64,000 bases of DNA. It comes from Pseudoips prasinana (lineage: Eukaryota > Arthropoda > Insecta > Lepidoptera > Nolidae). A program made the translations under genes and the position numbers. Position 1 is the first letter of the stretch, and each line of letters begins with the position of its first letter. The stretch is from assembly GCA_951640165.1 (NCBI GenBank), contig OX621245.1, forward strand, positions 24,606,330 to 24,670,329. Reading direction: 5' to 3'. The notes under the pieces were generated by a model. The model was not told where the DNA came from and made no database searches. It saw nothing but the letters and a program-made list of their open reading frames with translations. This document shows, piece by piece, positions 11,169 to 21,264 of the stretch.

Positions 11169-11775
11169 TATGTTTGGGAAATATAACTTAAAAAACGTAA
11201 CTGATACACTTACTGTCACGTGTATATTGGTCACGTCACGTCACAATGGCGTGACAAAAGGTAAATTATCAAGATTAGCCTAAATGTAAATGGGAAAGGG
11301 CAGGAGTACCTCTACCACACTTACATGTGGGCAAATATTACTAAAAATCAAATGCGGCTATAGATAGATAGATAGATACACTTTATTGCACAACCTATTA
11401 AAAAAAGTTAACAGGAAAAATCTTAATATTTAAAATAATGTTTGTCAATTGGCGGTCTTATCGCGTAATAGCGATTCCTTCCAGACAACCGAATAACCTT
11501 TATTTGGGTAATATTACTTGAAAAGCGTAGCTGATACACTTATCCGTCTTTTCTATATTGGTTATATTGTCACGCCACGTCACAATAGCGTGACATTACG
11601 AAATACATTGTCAATATTAGCATAAAAGTAAATGGTAAAGGACAGGAGTATACCACTTACATATGGGCAAATATTACTAAAAACAAATGCTGTTTATTTG
11701 GGCAATATTACTTAAAAAGCGTAGCTGATACACTAACCGTGATATGTATATTGGTCACATTGACATGACAAAACA
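11169..11775. repeat. Tandem repeat, about 194-bp unit, three partial units
   Basis: The phrase TTTGGGTAATATTACTTGAA and the following GCGTAGCTGATACACT recur near 11169, 11500 and 11694. Units 2 and 3 are 194 bp apart. Units 1 and 2 are separated by an extra piece of about 140 bp, described separately. Each unit carries CACGTCACAAT and GTGACA. Confidence 0.75.
11358..11497 (-). mobile_element. LINE 3' tail inserted in the tandem repeat
   Basis: TAGATAGATAGATAGATACA, then CTTTATTGCACAACC and a short 3' UTR ending near TTCCAGACAACC. A (GATA)n end followed by CTTTATTGCA reads as a minus-strand retrotransposon 3' terminus. It accounts for the extra length between units 1 and 2. Confidence 0.55.
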
Positions 11776-11779
11776 GTTT

Positions 11780-12378
11780 CATTCTACATTAATGTTATCT
11801 GTATAATAGTAGTGTAGTATCATGGCGTCCCTGTGCCACAGCAGTGCGCGAAACGTTATCATTAAGCTGTAGATCCTTCCTTGATACGTCCACAGTCAAC
11901 ACTGTTTCGTAAGATAGTCACAGGGTTCCGTGTATGGTAATGTGCGGCTTGCTTCCTGTTAAGATAGATTGCGACGCACCATTACGCTTTATCAGAAAAC
12001 TACAGTAATATCATATCCATTCCAAAACAAGTCTGCATCAAGAGCTACGTGTATTGAGTTTCCATGAATACTTTACAGACTTTTTGTTTATCAAAAGGCG
12101 TCATGATGGTAAATGAAAGTATATCTATCTATATACGATATCTGGTTTGTACCTCCAATCAATAAGACCTCTCTGACTGCGGGTCATAGGTTACACCCGT
12201 CCAAAGATCAAAGCACATTTTACAAACTCAACGCAAACCCCGTACACAGCGTTATCGAGCCGGTATATGTAGATAAACTAACGGGCGTAATCGAATCATA
12301 TACTGAACCTCTATTGCATACCAGCCCTTAGAAATATACAACATTGTTTACAGGTATTAACGCCACTAGCCTTTATTC
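11780..12378. other. Spacer, nothing recognised
   Basis: No assigned feature; a 72-codon plus-strand frame at 12113-12331 has no recognisable motif. Confidence 0.4.
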
Positions 12379-12379
12379 T

Positions 12380-12440
12380 TATTTACCCGACGATTCGACC
12401 AAGTTGCATTGATCGTGGTCACGGGCTAACTGGCGCAGCG
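12380..12440 (+). repeat. Short retroelement-like fragment
   Basis: CCCGACGATTCGACCAAGTT and TGATCGTGGTCACGGGCTAA are complementary to 27665-27720 (GTGACCACGATCAATGCAAC, CGAAACGTCGGGAT), so this is a dispersed repeat fragment of unknown parentage. Confidence 0.5.
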
Positions 12441-12649
12441 GTGTTGTTCTCGGACTGAGGGCGTCGAGTTTTTAACTACCCTCACTGAATCGTTTATAAC
12501 ACTACTTAGGCCGGTAACACCTACAAGCCTACTAATTGTGTCCACATTTTTGACCGACTGCACATGTCGAGGCGTTAAATATAGAAATCGTTAACTGTGA
12601 TATTGTATGTGGATTTATGTGTATTTGTGGATTTTTTTCTTTTCTTTAA

Positions 12650-12845
12650 AGAGAACGCCCGCACTAAGGAATTTAATCTCTATGTCGCGGGGTACTTTAC
12701 AAACATAATTGACGGACATGAAGTACATCGTGACTCAGAACAACTATTTATGGGTCACACAAATAGATGTCCTGCGCGGAATTCGAACCCGTGACACGAA
12801 GCGGCGAGGCAACTATCTTAGCCGCTGCGCCACACGTGCATATAC
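12650..12845 (-). mobile_element. tRNA-derived SINE, family B
   Basis: The minus strand starts TGCACGTGTGGCGCAGCGG (A box), carries a worn B box (GGGTTCGAATTCC), the body AACTATTTATGGGTCACA on the plus strand, and ends AGTGCGGGCGTTCTC. Copies: 28873-29065, 31555-31742 and 61088-61290. Confidence 0.87.
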
Positions 12846-12849
12846 CTTT

Positions 12850-13240
12850 GCGAAAAGAAATAAAACATGTATATCCGCAGGTGAAAATCAGTATTGAATT
12901 TATTTTGCCAAGAATAATAAATAATGATATAGAAATATTATTACGCTCGTACGATGACAAAGATTTTTAAACACAATACGTTTTAAGTCTTTCCTGCAAT
13001 AATACTTCCAGAGCTTTTTTCGACTTTTTGGTTCAGGAAACGCACGCGTACAAAATTATCAAATTATGTATAAATGAATCTAGGATTTATACTAAGTGGG
13101 TGTCTATCTTAAAAGATGATAGTCATTCAAACAGTAATACTTTCTCATTTCTGTTTTTGACTTTCTTAAAGCCGCTGGTACTATAAAAAAGAGTTGTAAG
13201 ACTAGGCGTATTGAGTGATATAAATATATACTCAATATGT
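12850..13240. other. Spacer, nothing recognised
   Basis: AT-rich DNA without supported features. Confidence 0.4.
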
Positions 13241-13241
13241 A

Positions 13242-13373
13242 CAGACGCCACATCAAGCTACCCCAATCTGTCAAAATTCCCCAATGGAAAGAGAACTTTA
13301 TGCTTTTGTGATAATGTTGAAAATGTATAAAAGAAATTTGACAGATTGGGGTAGCTGGATGTGCTGGCGTCTG
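13242..13373. mobile_element. 132-bp MITE with TA target duplication
   Basis: Terminal inverted repeats of about 40 bp begin CAGACGCCA and include AGCTACCCCAATCTGTCAAA, with a small indel between arms. TA flanks both ends (13240-13241 and 13374-13375), as for Tc1/mariner-type insertions. A half copy lies at 7151-7200. Confidence 0.82.
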
Positions 13374-13379
13374 TACTTT

Positions 13380-13865
13380 ATAAACCTATGTTTTATTCGG
13401 GTTTATTGAACATTTTAGAGATTATTTAGGTAGGTAAAGAAAAGTAGAAAGCATTGTTAAGGCGGGCATATGAAAAGAAAAATATATGCATAAAATATTT
13501 ATGCATCAAATATTCTCGATTTCGGCGCTATGCAAATAAGAAAATCAATTTCATATAAAAGTGAATCGATGTTTTCTTTACCTATACTGTAAATTACTTT
13601 AAAGTTTACATTATTTAACTTCGTTTCTCGTATGCTTTTAACCCTTTGGACGTTATTATCACAAATACGTGACAAGAACACTTACCCTGTTCGCCAATGT
13701 CACAGATCTGTGACAAATAATCGATGCATTAATAACTTGAAGTATATACACGATAGAAGTTTTGGAATCCCTATGGCTCAGCGCTGGGGTGTACGGCGAT
13801 GTGATTTTCATCTGGCGGTCTAAAGTTAATGATTTTATGTTATATTATTTTTAGTGTGCAGTAAC
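13380..13865. other. Spacer, nothing recognised
   Basis: No supported gene; short frames at 13499 and 13632 are unremarkable. Confidence 0.4.
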
Positions 13866-14125
13866 TTTGTCGGACCGGCTGGCGTGGTTGGTAAATGTTT
13901 GCCTTTCATGCCGGAGGCCGTGGGTTCGATTCCCACCCATGATAGATATTTTTTATTGCATGAAAATGTCCGTTTGTCCTGAGTCCGGGTGTAATTAATA
14001 AATGTAATATATAAGTATGTATTTACAAAAGAAAAGTATCAGTTATCTTGTTTCCATGGTATAAGCTCTGCTTAGTTTGTAGTCAGATGGCCGTGTGTGA
14101 ATAATGTTCCACGATATTATTTATA
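13866..14125 (+). mobile_element. tRNA-derived SINE, family C
   Basis: Head GGCTGGCGTGGTTGGTAAAT (A box) and GTGGGTTCGATTCCCACC (B box), body TCCTGAGTCCGGGTGTAATT, tail GCTCTGCTTAGTTTGTAGTC and GATGGCCGTGTGTGAATAAT. This is one of the fullest copies; others are at 23925, 44070, 59155, 61690 and 62770. Confidence 0.88.
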
Positions 14126-14196
14126 TTTGTTGTTATTTGTTATTCGGACTAATGCAAATATGACCTAGCTAGATTGATACGTTATGCTCGTCAAAC

Positions 14197-14449
14197 CAGT
14201 GGCGGATTTGCCATAAGGCCCAGTAGGCCGGGGCCTAGGGCCAGTATGTTCCTTCCTCCTCCAACAATCGCTCAATTTAGTAGGTGAATGTGTAGGTTAA
14301 AGCAGCCAAGAGGCTTAATTGTTATTTTCTTTTCAAAGTTAGCAATAAAGTAAATTCAGTATTTACCCAGTCTTATGAGAAAGGGTGTTGAGAAAGGGGC
14401 GGCACATGTACTGGGGCCTAGAGCGGCCAAGACTGCAAATCCGCCACTG
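14197..14449. mobile_element. hAT-type MITE
   Basis: Terminal repeats CAGTGGCGGATTTGC and GCAAATCCGCCACTG are exact complements, with CAGTGGCGGAT typical of hAT ends. The flanks CGTCAAAC (14189-14196) and CGTAAAAC (14450-14457) match at 7 of 8 positions, as expected for an 8-bp hAT target duplication. There is no coding capacity in 253 bp. Confidence 0.88.
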
Positions 14450-14457
14450 CGTAAAAC

Positions 14458-14774
14458 TTATTCTCTATTTTTATTTTATTTTATTTATTTCTTGGCTCAC
14501 TAACAATTGTTTACACTTATTACAGATTCAGGATACAATGTTTATAAACAAGTCTAGTGTAACAATCACTGACAGGTAAGCACCGCATGTATAAATGAAA
14601 CATACATCATTATAAAAAAGATACAAAAAGAAAAACAAAGAAAACAGACATAACCACATTATTCAGTTATTAAAATTTAAAGGAATTTAAATTAAATTAA
14701 ACAAACAGAGACATCACAAAAGAAAAAAAAATGCACACAACAATTTAAAACTGGTAAAGATACAAAGTTAGTTA
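14458..14774 (-). other. 3' UTR and A-rich tail of the 14.5-19 kb LINE
   Basis: Between the ORF2 stop and a plus-strand T-rich run (TTTTATTTTATTTATTT near 14470-14490) that would be the A-rich 3' end of the minus-strand LINE. The end touches the hAT MITE target duplication, so the MITE inserted at or beside the LINE tail. Confidence 0.5.
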
Positions 14775-17650
14775 TTATAGCGCATTTAGTGTAACTTTCT
14801 TAAAACTGTAAAACGAGTCAAAATGTATATCCACCAGGTCACTGTAGCTATTAAGCAATCTACAGATTCGAGGAATGGCGGAACTAGCACCTATTACGGT
14901 TCTACGAAGGGGAGGATGCAGGGGTGTTATTGGAGTACGCGGATATCTAGCGGGAGCTTGAAATTTTAATTTTTTCAAGTAAAGGTGGACAGTCGATCGT
15001 TGATCTCAGTACTTTGAATAAGAAAAGGCAATCGGTTATATTTTGACGTTTCTCCAGGGATACAATTTTGAAATGAGTTAGTCTTGCTTCATACGACTTT
15101 TTCTTCTTGGCTATCCCGGAGGAAAATGATAAGTGCCAGAGAAACCTTTTCTGTATTCTTTCCAACCTTAACTTATGAGTGGAATAGTGAGGCCTCCAGA
15201 TAGTACTGCAGTACTCCAAAATACTGCGGACAAGGCAATTGTATAGAACTATTTTCGTCCTACTGTTCCGGAAACCTCTTATGTTTCTAATGACAAAACC
15301 AAGAATTTGAGAAGCTTTTTTGACTACCATTTCTACCTGGGGTACAAATGTTAGCTTACTGTCGAAAAGAACACCCAAATCTATGATCTCATCCACTTTT
15401 TAATGACATCAGTACGAATGTGATAAGCAGATAGGACTGAATTTATTTTTCTGGAGTATTTAACATGGTAACATTTCTTGATATTTAAGCTCATATTGTT
15501 ATCATCGCACCATTTGACCAGCATATCGATGTCCTTTTGAAGAAGTCGTACATCATCCTCGGATTCAATAGTTCTACAAAACTTAAGGTCGTCCGCATAC
15601 ATATAATATTGAGAAAAATTTAAATTGAGCGGGATATCATTAACAAAGAAATTAAATAAAATTGGACCGATGTGAGAGCCTTGTGGAACACCGGAAGTAA
15701 TTTTGAAGACACTAGATTGGTATCCACTAGCTGCCACAAAGAAAAAGCGATTTTGTAGGTAAGAGTTTAACCAATTAAGGAGAGTACCAGTAATGCCATA
15801 TGCTCTTAGTTTGTCCACTAAGATTGGATGAGAAACGCGATCGAAAGCCTTACTAAAATCCGTATAAATAACGTCCACATCCTTGCCGCGGTCAATAGCC
15901 TCAAACAAGGTTTCTGTAAAAACGGCAAGATTGGTACATGTGGACCTAGATCCCATGAAGCCATGTTGAGAGTCGCTTAAATGAAGTTTGAGGTGTGATT
16001 GTAAGTGAGGACATACCAGAGATTCGAAAACTTTAGCAAGTGTGGATAGAATGGATATAGGCCTGTAATTGACTATAAGATCCTTTTCATTCCCTTTATG
16101 AACAGGGACTACCTTAGCTCTTTTCCATATGTCAGGAAATATGCCAGTACGGAGAGATTTATTGTAAATGATTAATAATGGAAACACTAATTGATCAGCG
16201 CACTTAACAATAAAGATAGGAGGGATGCCATCTGGGCCAGCACCTTTTCTGCTATCCAAAGCCTTTAACTTAGTGAGTAAGGTTTCATGCTCAAAGGTAG
16301 GTGCTGTTAGGAATAGACTATTATTCGCTATGTTTGAAAGGTAATCTGGAACCGGTAAATTGCGTGTAGTACTTAAGTTAGTATAAACGGAAGCAAAGTG
16401 AGAAGCAAACATTTCGCATATTTTATCTCCGCTAGACGACGTTGTCGTATTATCAGACATTGTCAGCGGGAAACAACTAGCACCGCCCCGTTTATCCTTA
16501 ATATAGGTCCAAAAATGTTGGGTTTTGGGTTTAAACAGATTTCGCTTTCAACTTTAGAAATATAAGTATTATAGCAATTAGTAGATTTAAATGAGCATCG
16601 CTTATTAAGTAACTTAATTTCCAGTGCATCCCTTGGATTTTTATATATTTTATATCGCGTTCTTACTCGTATCTTCTCCTTTTCTCTTAGCATTCTTATC
16701 AGATTTTTGTCAAACCAAGGAGGAAATTTGCGTTTCGAGACACGTTTGGGTGATTGCTGATCTTTTATTGTTTTATTAATAATATCGTAAAATAATCTAA
16801 TCATTTCGTTGACATCAGTTAAGTCATGGAATAATGTTTCCCAGTCGAGTTCGTTAAGAATTTTACGAATGCTTTCGTAATCTAGCTTGTGAAAGTTTAA
16901 TCTGTGGTTATCATTTTTGTAAGGTAGCATGGCGTCAATATCCAATTTTATAACTATCTCAAAAGGTGGATGTAACGAGTCGACAACGCTAAGGTAACTT
17001 AAAGCATCATCAGCTGTGCACGATGTTAAATTTGTCAGTGCAAGATCCAATATACGTCCTGACTTATTGGTCACATGGTTTAGTTGTATGAACCTGTGTG
17101 CATGAATAAAGTCAGTAAGTAATTGACTCACGCCGGGTGGCGAGTATCCATTATTCGGGGCACTTGCCAAGCTCCAATCAATACAACTTAAATTAAAATC
17201 ACCTACTATGCACGTGTGCAAAGGTTTTTCAAATATACGGTTACAAGAACCTAAAAAGTTCTCCAGTACTGAACGCGTCACGGGAGGTGGTAAGTAAACG
17301 GCGCACAAAGCTATTAAACGGTTACGTTTTGCAGTAGGTATATCTACAGTAACCCAAAGATCCTCACAATTACTCTCCCAGTGGAATATACGTTTTGACT
17401 TGAGGTTTTTTGAAATAGCTATCAGTTACCCCTCCCCCGTCTTTTTTTCTACTATCTCTGTCCCGTCTATATACCACGTACCTATCATCAAATAATTCAG
17501 TACTCAGGACAGAGTCGTTCAACCATGTTTCAGTCAACATAACAATGTCATACGACTCGCAAGATAACGCACGGATAAAGTTATGTGTTTTAGTGCGCAG
17601 ACCTTGTGTATTTTGGTAGTAAATTTTTAGTTGGCGGAGTTTAAGAAAAT
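14775..17650 (-). pseudogene. LINE ORF2 (endonuclease plus reverse transcriptase), frameshifted
   Basis: Reading from 17640 down, an apurinic-type endonuclease starts with YYQNTQGLRTKT (catalytic N) and MLTETWL (catalytic E). A frameshift near 17430 follows, then VGDFNLSCIDW and VDSLHPPFEI. A second shift near 16520 leads into the RT: KGAGPDGIPP, NYRPISILSTLAKVFES, QHGFMGSRSTC, IYTDFSKAFDRVSH (first catalytic D), SGVPQGSHIGPILF and MYADDLKF (YADD box). Shifts near 15390 and 14960 split the C-terminal domain (LGVLFDSKLTF; QKRFLWHLSF). All catalytic boxes survive, so decay is mild. The group is CR1/Jockey. Confidence 0.92.
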
Positions 17651-17699
17651 ATTAACAATATGCCAAAACGTTCAAAATGTAAACCAGAAATATAAATTA

Positions 17700-18776
17700 T
17701 TAAGTTAATTTACTGAGTGTGTCCATGTTTTTTATAAGGATATATTCCGATTCTTCTGTTTTACGCACGAAAATACGGCCTCCTCTAATCCAGACGAATT
17801 GGTACCCCATTTCCTTCGCCTTCAATCTTGCGGCAGTATGTAGCATCCTGTTGAAAGCTGATAGGTGCTCGGCGATATAGATGGGAGTTTTAGGTCCAGA
17901 AGAGCTGAGGTGTGTAGTATTTAATTTATTTTCAGGGTTAGACTTGTTAAATTTGCTTGTGGCTGCGAGTAATTGGTCACGAACACGTGGAGAAGCAAGC
18001 TGCACCACAATAGTGCGTGGACGTGTGTTGTTAGAGTTAAGTTTGGCCACCCTAGTGCAATGTATAATATCTCGATCGAGGATAGTACAGCCCACTACCT
18101 TAGACAATTCACTGACCACTTGCATTAGGTTTTCCTGTCTTTTTTCAGGCAGGCATTGTATTTCAAGATTGCTTGATCGCGTTTGTTGTTCCAAGTGATT
18201 TAACCGAGTGTTTAAATCGTTGATTGTGTTATTCATATTTAAATTTTCTCTCTGTAATTCAGCTATAACTTTCCCGCCAGCTAAATGCTCTTTTATTAGA
18301 TCCTCATATTGTCTGTTCATATAGTTCATAGACTGATTCATTTCTTCCATTTTTTCTTTGACCTGAAGCAGTTCTCTATTAAGAGTGACATTTAAGTCCT
18401 TACTGAATAAAGATAATTGTTCCTTTAGCTCATTTTTTATAACATCACAGACTAACTGACGAATATCCTCGGAGGACAATTGAAGCTGCGCCTGCGGTTG
18501 CAAGTTGGCGAGTTGCTTTTTACTGCCTCTGGTGGTTGTAACATTACGCGAAGGTTTATTTTCGGCGTTTGAACTTCTACTGTCGCCATTCAAACAAGCT
18601 GCACAAAACCAAGCAGCAGGTAAGTCGTAATTATCAGTTAGAGACAGGCACAGAAAGTGATATGCTTTCAAGCAGATGTTGCATTTGGCATATTTCTCAT
18701 CATTTAGTTTCCTATTACAGCATCCAAACAACAACTTATGCGACTGTCCAGTCTTTATTCCATCCGTAGTAGCCAT
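17700..18776 (-). CDS. LINE ORF1: PHD-like zinc finger, coiled coil and FP-like domain
   Basis: An uninterrupted frame of 358 residues, 50-60 bp upstream of ORF2. Residues about 19-62 form a PHD-like Cys/His finger (CCNRK, CNICLKAYHFLC, WFCAACL). A basic linker follows, then a leucine- and glutamine-rich coiled coil at about 110-200. The C-terminal half (LEIQCLPEKRQENLMQVV, RPRTIVVQLASPRVRD, EHLSAFNRML, FVWIRGGRIFVRK) resembles the domain also found in baculovirus FP proteins. PHD-type ORF1s are known in CR1-like LINEs, where the protein binds element RNA. The start ATG at 18776 fits because the finger begins soon after it. It is part of a retrotransposon, not a virus or host gene. Confidence 0.85.
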   Translation of the reverse strand: MATTDGIKTGQSHKLLFGCCNRKLNDEKYAKCNICLKAYHFLCLSLTDNYDLPAAWFCAACLNGDSRSSNAENKPSRNVTTTRGSKKQLANLQPQAQLQLSSEDIRQLVCDVIKNELKEQLSLFSKDLNVTLNRELLQVKEKMEEMNQSMNYMNRQYEDLIKEHLAGGKVIAELQRENLNMNNTINDLNTRLNHLEQQTRSSNLEIQCLPEKRQENLMQVVSELSKVVGCTILDRDIIHCTRVAKLNSNNTRPRTIVVQLASPRVRDQLLAATSKFNKSNPENKLNTTHLSSSGPKTPIYIAEHLSAFNRMLHTAARLKAKEMGYQFVWIRGGRIFVRKTEESEYILIKNMDTLSKLT

Positions 18777-19022
18777 AATTAACTACTGTATTCTTTTGTT
18801 TGTAATAATAAAATGGATTTTATAGCTAATAATAATAAAATAAAAAGCGTAAAACGTGAGGTAATGTGACTCGTAGCACTCGTAGAACGATGCGTAGGCG
18901 AGGAATCGTGGACAGAGCTCGTAGCAAGTAGAAAGGCTCGCAGGAGCGGGATGGCAATTATGAGGTACCTCTCCTTTCCGCGCGGGTGTGAGGGACGCTG
19001 CTACGATCGTTATCACTTAGCT
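18777..19022 (-). other. Probable LINE 5' UTR
   Basis: GC-richer than the flanks (CTCTCCTTTCCGCGCGGGTG near 18972) and directly upstream of ORF1, ending in a T run near 19021-19033. It would hold the element's internal promoter. The 5' terminus is inferred only. Confidence 0.4.
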
Positions 19023-19034
19023 TTTTTTTTTATT

Positions 19035-20145
19035 AAAATGCATTAATTATTTATATCACAACATTCGGAAATTAAAACTTATTGCACTGGTTATAGTGAT
19101 TAGATTGCAATATCTATTGGTTAAATTATCGGGATTAACTGAATACGCGACTGCTTTCGATAGCAATTTGGACGAAACGGGATATTCAATCATCTTGCGC
19201 GTGACCTCCCCGAGGGACTTCAATACAACCAGTATTGAAGTATCGTAAATAAATTTTATACAACCCGAATATACAGAGTGTTTTCTAAACCGTGCGACTT
19301 TAACTTTATGTTGATGGAATAATTCTTCATACCTATTAATAATATTATTGTACTTCCATTAATATATTATTTAATATAATTTTTTTCCAATATTTCACAC
19401 TGTTTATAATTTTTTACCTAGATTAATAAAATTACCTTTTTATAAATTAAAACACATACTCTTTTAAAATAGCTGGACATAGGGTTTGAAGTTTCAAACC
19501 CTATGTCCAGCTATTTTAAAAGAATGAACAGAGTTTTTTATATTCTAACTCTCAAAAGAGGTTTTATATAACGGCAATATCATGTAATATCATTACAATA
19601 CTATTAAATATTGCTCGTCTTATAGTAATGAATCTTGCTAACATTTATCGGCCCATTGGAACTCACAGATTTGAAAGGCCAAATATAACATTGAAGAGGC
19701 CTTTTGTTAAACTATAAGTGAGATGTTCATATCTATGAGAGTGTGTCCCTAAATTTATCATTGAGATACACGAAACGGATAGTCCCTTGTTGCTAATTAC
19801 CAGAAACGAAGCGACGCTGAGTGAGTTATGAGGATTTAATTATCACCAAATGTACATTATCTAATAAAATCTCTGCTAAATAATCATCTAATAAAATCTC
19901 TGCTAAATAAATAAATATATAAACTTTATTATATTTTTTAAAGGAATTAAATGTAAGTTATGGTTTCAGTTTGGCTATTTAATGATTCCACTTTTGATAA
20001 ACATTCAAAGAAAAAATAAATTTAACTGAATTGCTGTTCCGTGTCCTAGGCTATAGTACGGATTATATAATTTTATTTTGATTTTAGAATATCTTATCAA
20101 AATGGTAAAACTAGCTTTAGGATACGTTTCATTCATCAAAGAATC
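19035..20145. other. Spacer with one hairpin and a short tandem duplication
   Basis: No gene seen. It holds the perfect palindrome at 19460-19523 and a direct duplication of CATCTAATAAAATCTCTGCT near 19858-19910. Confidence 0.5.
19460..19523. repeat. Perfect 31-bp inverted repeat with 2-nt loop
   Basis: The arms run TCTTTTAAAATAGCTGGACA and onward to GGGTTTGAA, then mirror exactly after the GT loop. No mismatch is seen in 31 pairs. Confidence 0.93.
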
Positions 20146-20147
20146 TA

Positions 20148-20372
20148 TTGTAGAACTGACGGCCGTTGGGGCAGAAAGGTTCTCGCATGACAGACCACGA
20201 AACAGAATACGCATCGTGGGCAGGTTCCCTACAAGATGGGCCATGATGTTATGCATGTCGCTGGAAACCGCTGGATGCTGATAGCGCAAGACCGGCAATT
20301 GTGGAGATCTTTGGGGGAATTTATATTATCCAGCAGTGGACGTCTTTCGGCTGATATGATTATGATGAGGCG
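20148..20372 (+). pseudogene. RTE-type LINE 3' fragment, decayed (copy 3)
   Basis: GACGGCCGTTGGGGCAGAAA, then GGCAGGTTCCCTACAAGATG, CGCAAGACCGGCAATTGTGG and the tail CGTCTTTCGGCTGATATGAT. These align in order with the last third of copy 1, with indels that break the frame. Only the C-terminal tail region is present. Confidence 0.85.
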
Positions 20373-20384
20373 CTCACAGCTTGA

Positions 20385-20640
20385 TGCTCTCAACGGTCCG
20401 TAAGTGATCAGCGAGGTTAAGCAACTAGGCTCGCGGTCAGTCCATAGATGGGTGACCGCCAAAGTGGTTTAATATCTGAGCGTCTCCGTGCTTCGGAGGG
20501 CACGTTAAGCTGTCGGTCCCGGTTGTAGTCATTAGACAACAGTCGTTAAGCCATGTCAGAGGCCTACTGGGCGGCTTGAACAACTCTGACACTAGGGTAA
20601 CCACTGCCCATACGATAAGTAAGTAAGTAAGTATTATGAT
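20385..20640 (+). mobile_element. 5S rRNA-derived SINE
   Basis: GCGAGGTTAAGCAAC (5S A box), TAGGCTCGCGG (intermediate) and TAGATGGGTGACCGCC (C box) occur in the order and spacing of the 5S rRNA gene promoter. The body has GAGGGCACGTTAAGCTGTCG and a terminal (GTAA)n repeat near 20618-20632. It abuts the RTE fragment. The 5' half of 5S is absent, so this is SINE3-like and not a functional 5S gene. Confidence 0.82.
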
Positions 20641-20644
20641 GATG

Positions 20645-21095
20645 GAGATTTTATGGATTTTCTTTCTTTTCATTTATCATGTTTACTGGAGAGCTTGAGA
20701 TGATCCTTATAGATTGAAGCCGTAAGAGATTAAGCCGATTCAAGTCCCAAATGTGGCGATAATGTGATGGCATTATCCCAATTGTGATAATGTGGCAAGT
20801 ATTCCAAAATCACTCGATTTTGTTATTTTTTTAAATATTTAGAGCATTTATGTCAAGTATTTAGAGTACTCTACATCCACATGAGGTATAATAATTCCAT
20901 TAATGGTATACTTGCAATTTGTATACGGGTATAGGCTTTAGAAATTGCAAATATACCAAACGTTTGTGAAATACTGGTGTTTGTACGAGAAAAATAGTGG
21001 TTGAGGTTGAAGACAATCAAAAATCTTTAAGGAATCATCTCAGTTCATTCTGGTTCTGTCGTTGACTTTATATAACAAACTACATGTTGTATTTT
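20645..21095. other. Spacer, nothing recognised
   Basis: AT-rich DNA with no supported element. Confidence 0.4.
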
Positions 21096-21099
21096 TAGG

Positions 21100-21264
21100 G
21101 TTCCGTAGCCAAATGGCAAAAAACGGAACCCTTATAGATTCGTCATGTCTGTCTGTCTGTCCGTCCGTATGTCACAGCCACTTTTTTCCGAAACTATAAG
21201 AGCTGTGCTGCTGAACCTTGGTAAGTAGGTGTATTCTGTGAACCGCATTAAGATTTTTACACAA
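21100..21264 (+). repeat. Start of a dispersed GGTTCCG repeat
   Basis: GGGTTCCGTAGCCAAATGGC, CGGAACCCTTATAGATTCGT and (GTCT)n form the beginning of a repeat that continues into the duplicated segment. Similar starts occur at 30780 and 36755. Confidence 0.7.

Noticed and set aside
12113..12331. 72-codon plus-strand frame as a small gene
   Set aside because: No recognisable domain, no splice or promoter context, length within chance for this composition.
13880..13945. tRNA genes at the heads of SINEs
   Set aside because: A and B boxes are present, but the acceptor stems do not close, and the sequence continues into SINE bodies shared by several copies.
17700..18776. Baculovirus FP gene or viral insertion
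   Set aside because: The FP-like domain is fused to a PHD-like finger and sits directly upstream of a LINE ORF2 on the same strand; no other viral gene is present.
20405..20465. Genuine 5S rRNA gene
   Set aside because: Only the promoter-bearing 3' half is similar; the first half of 5S is missing and a SINE body follows.
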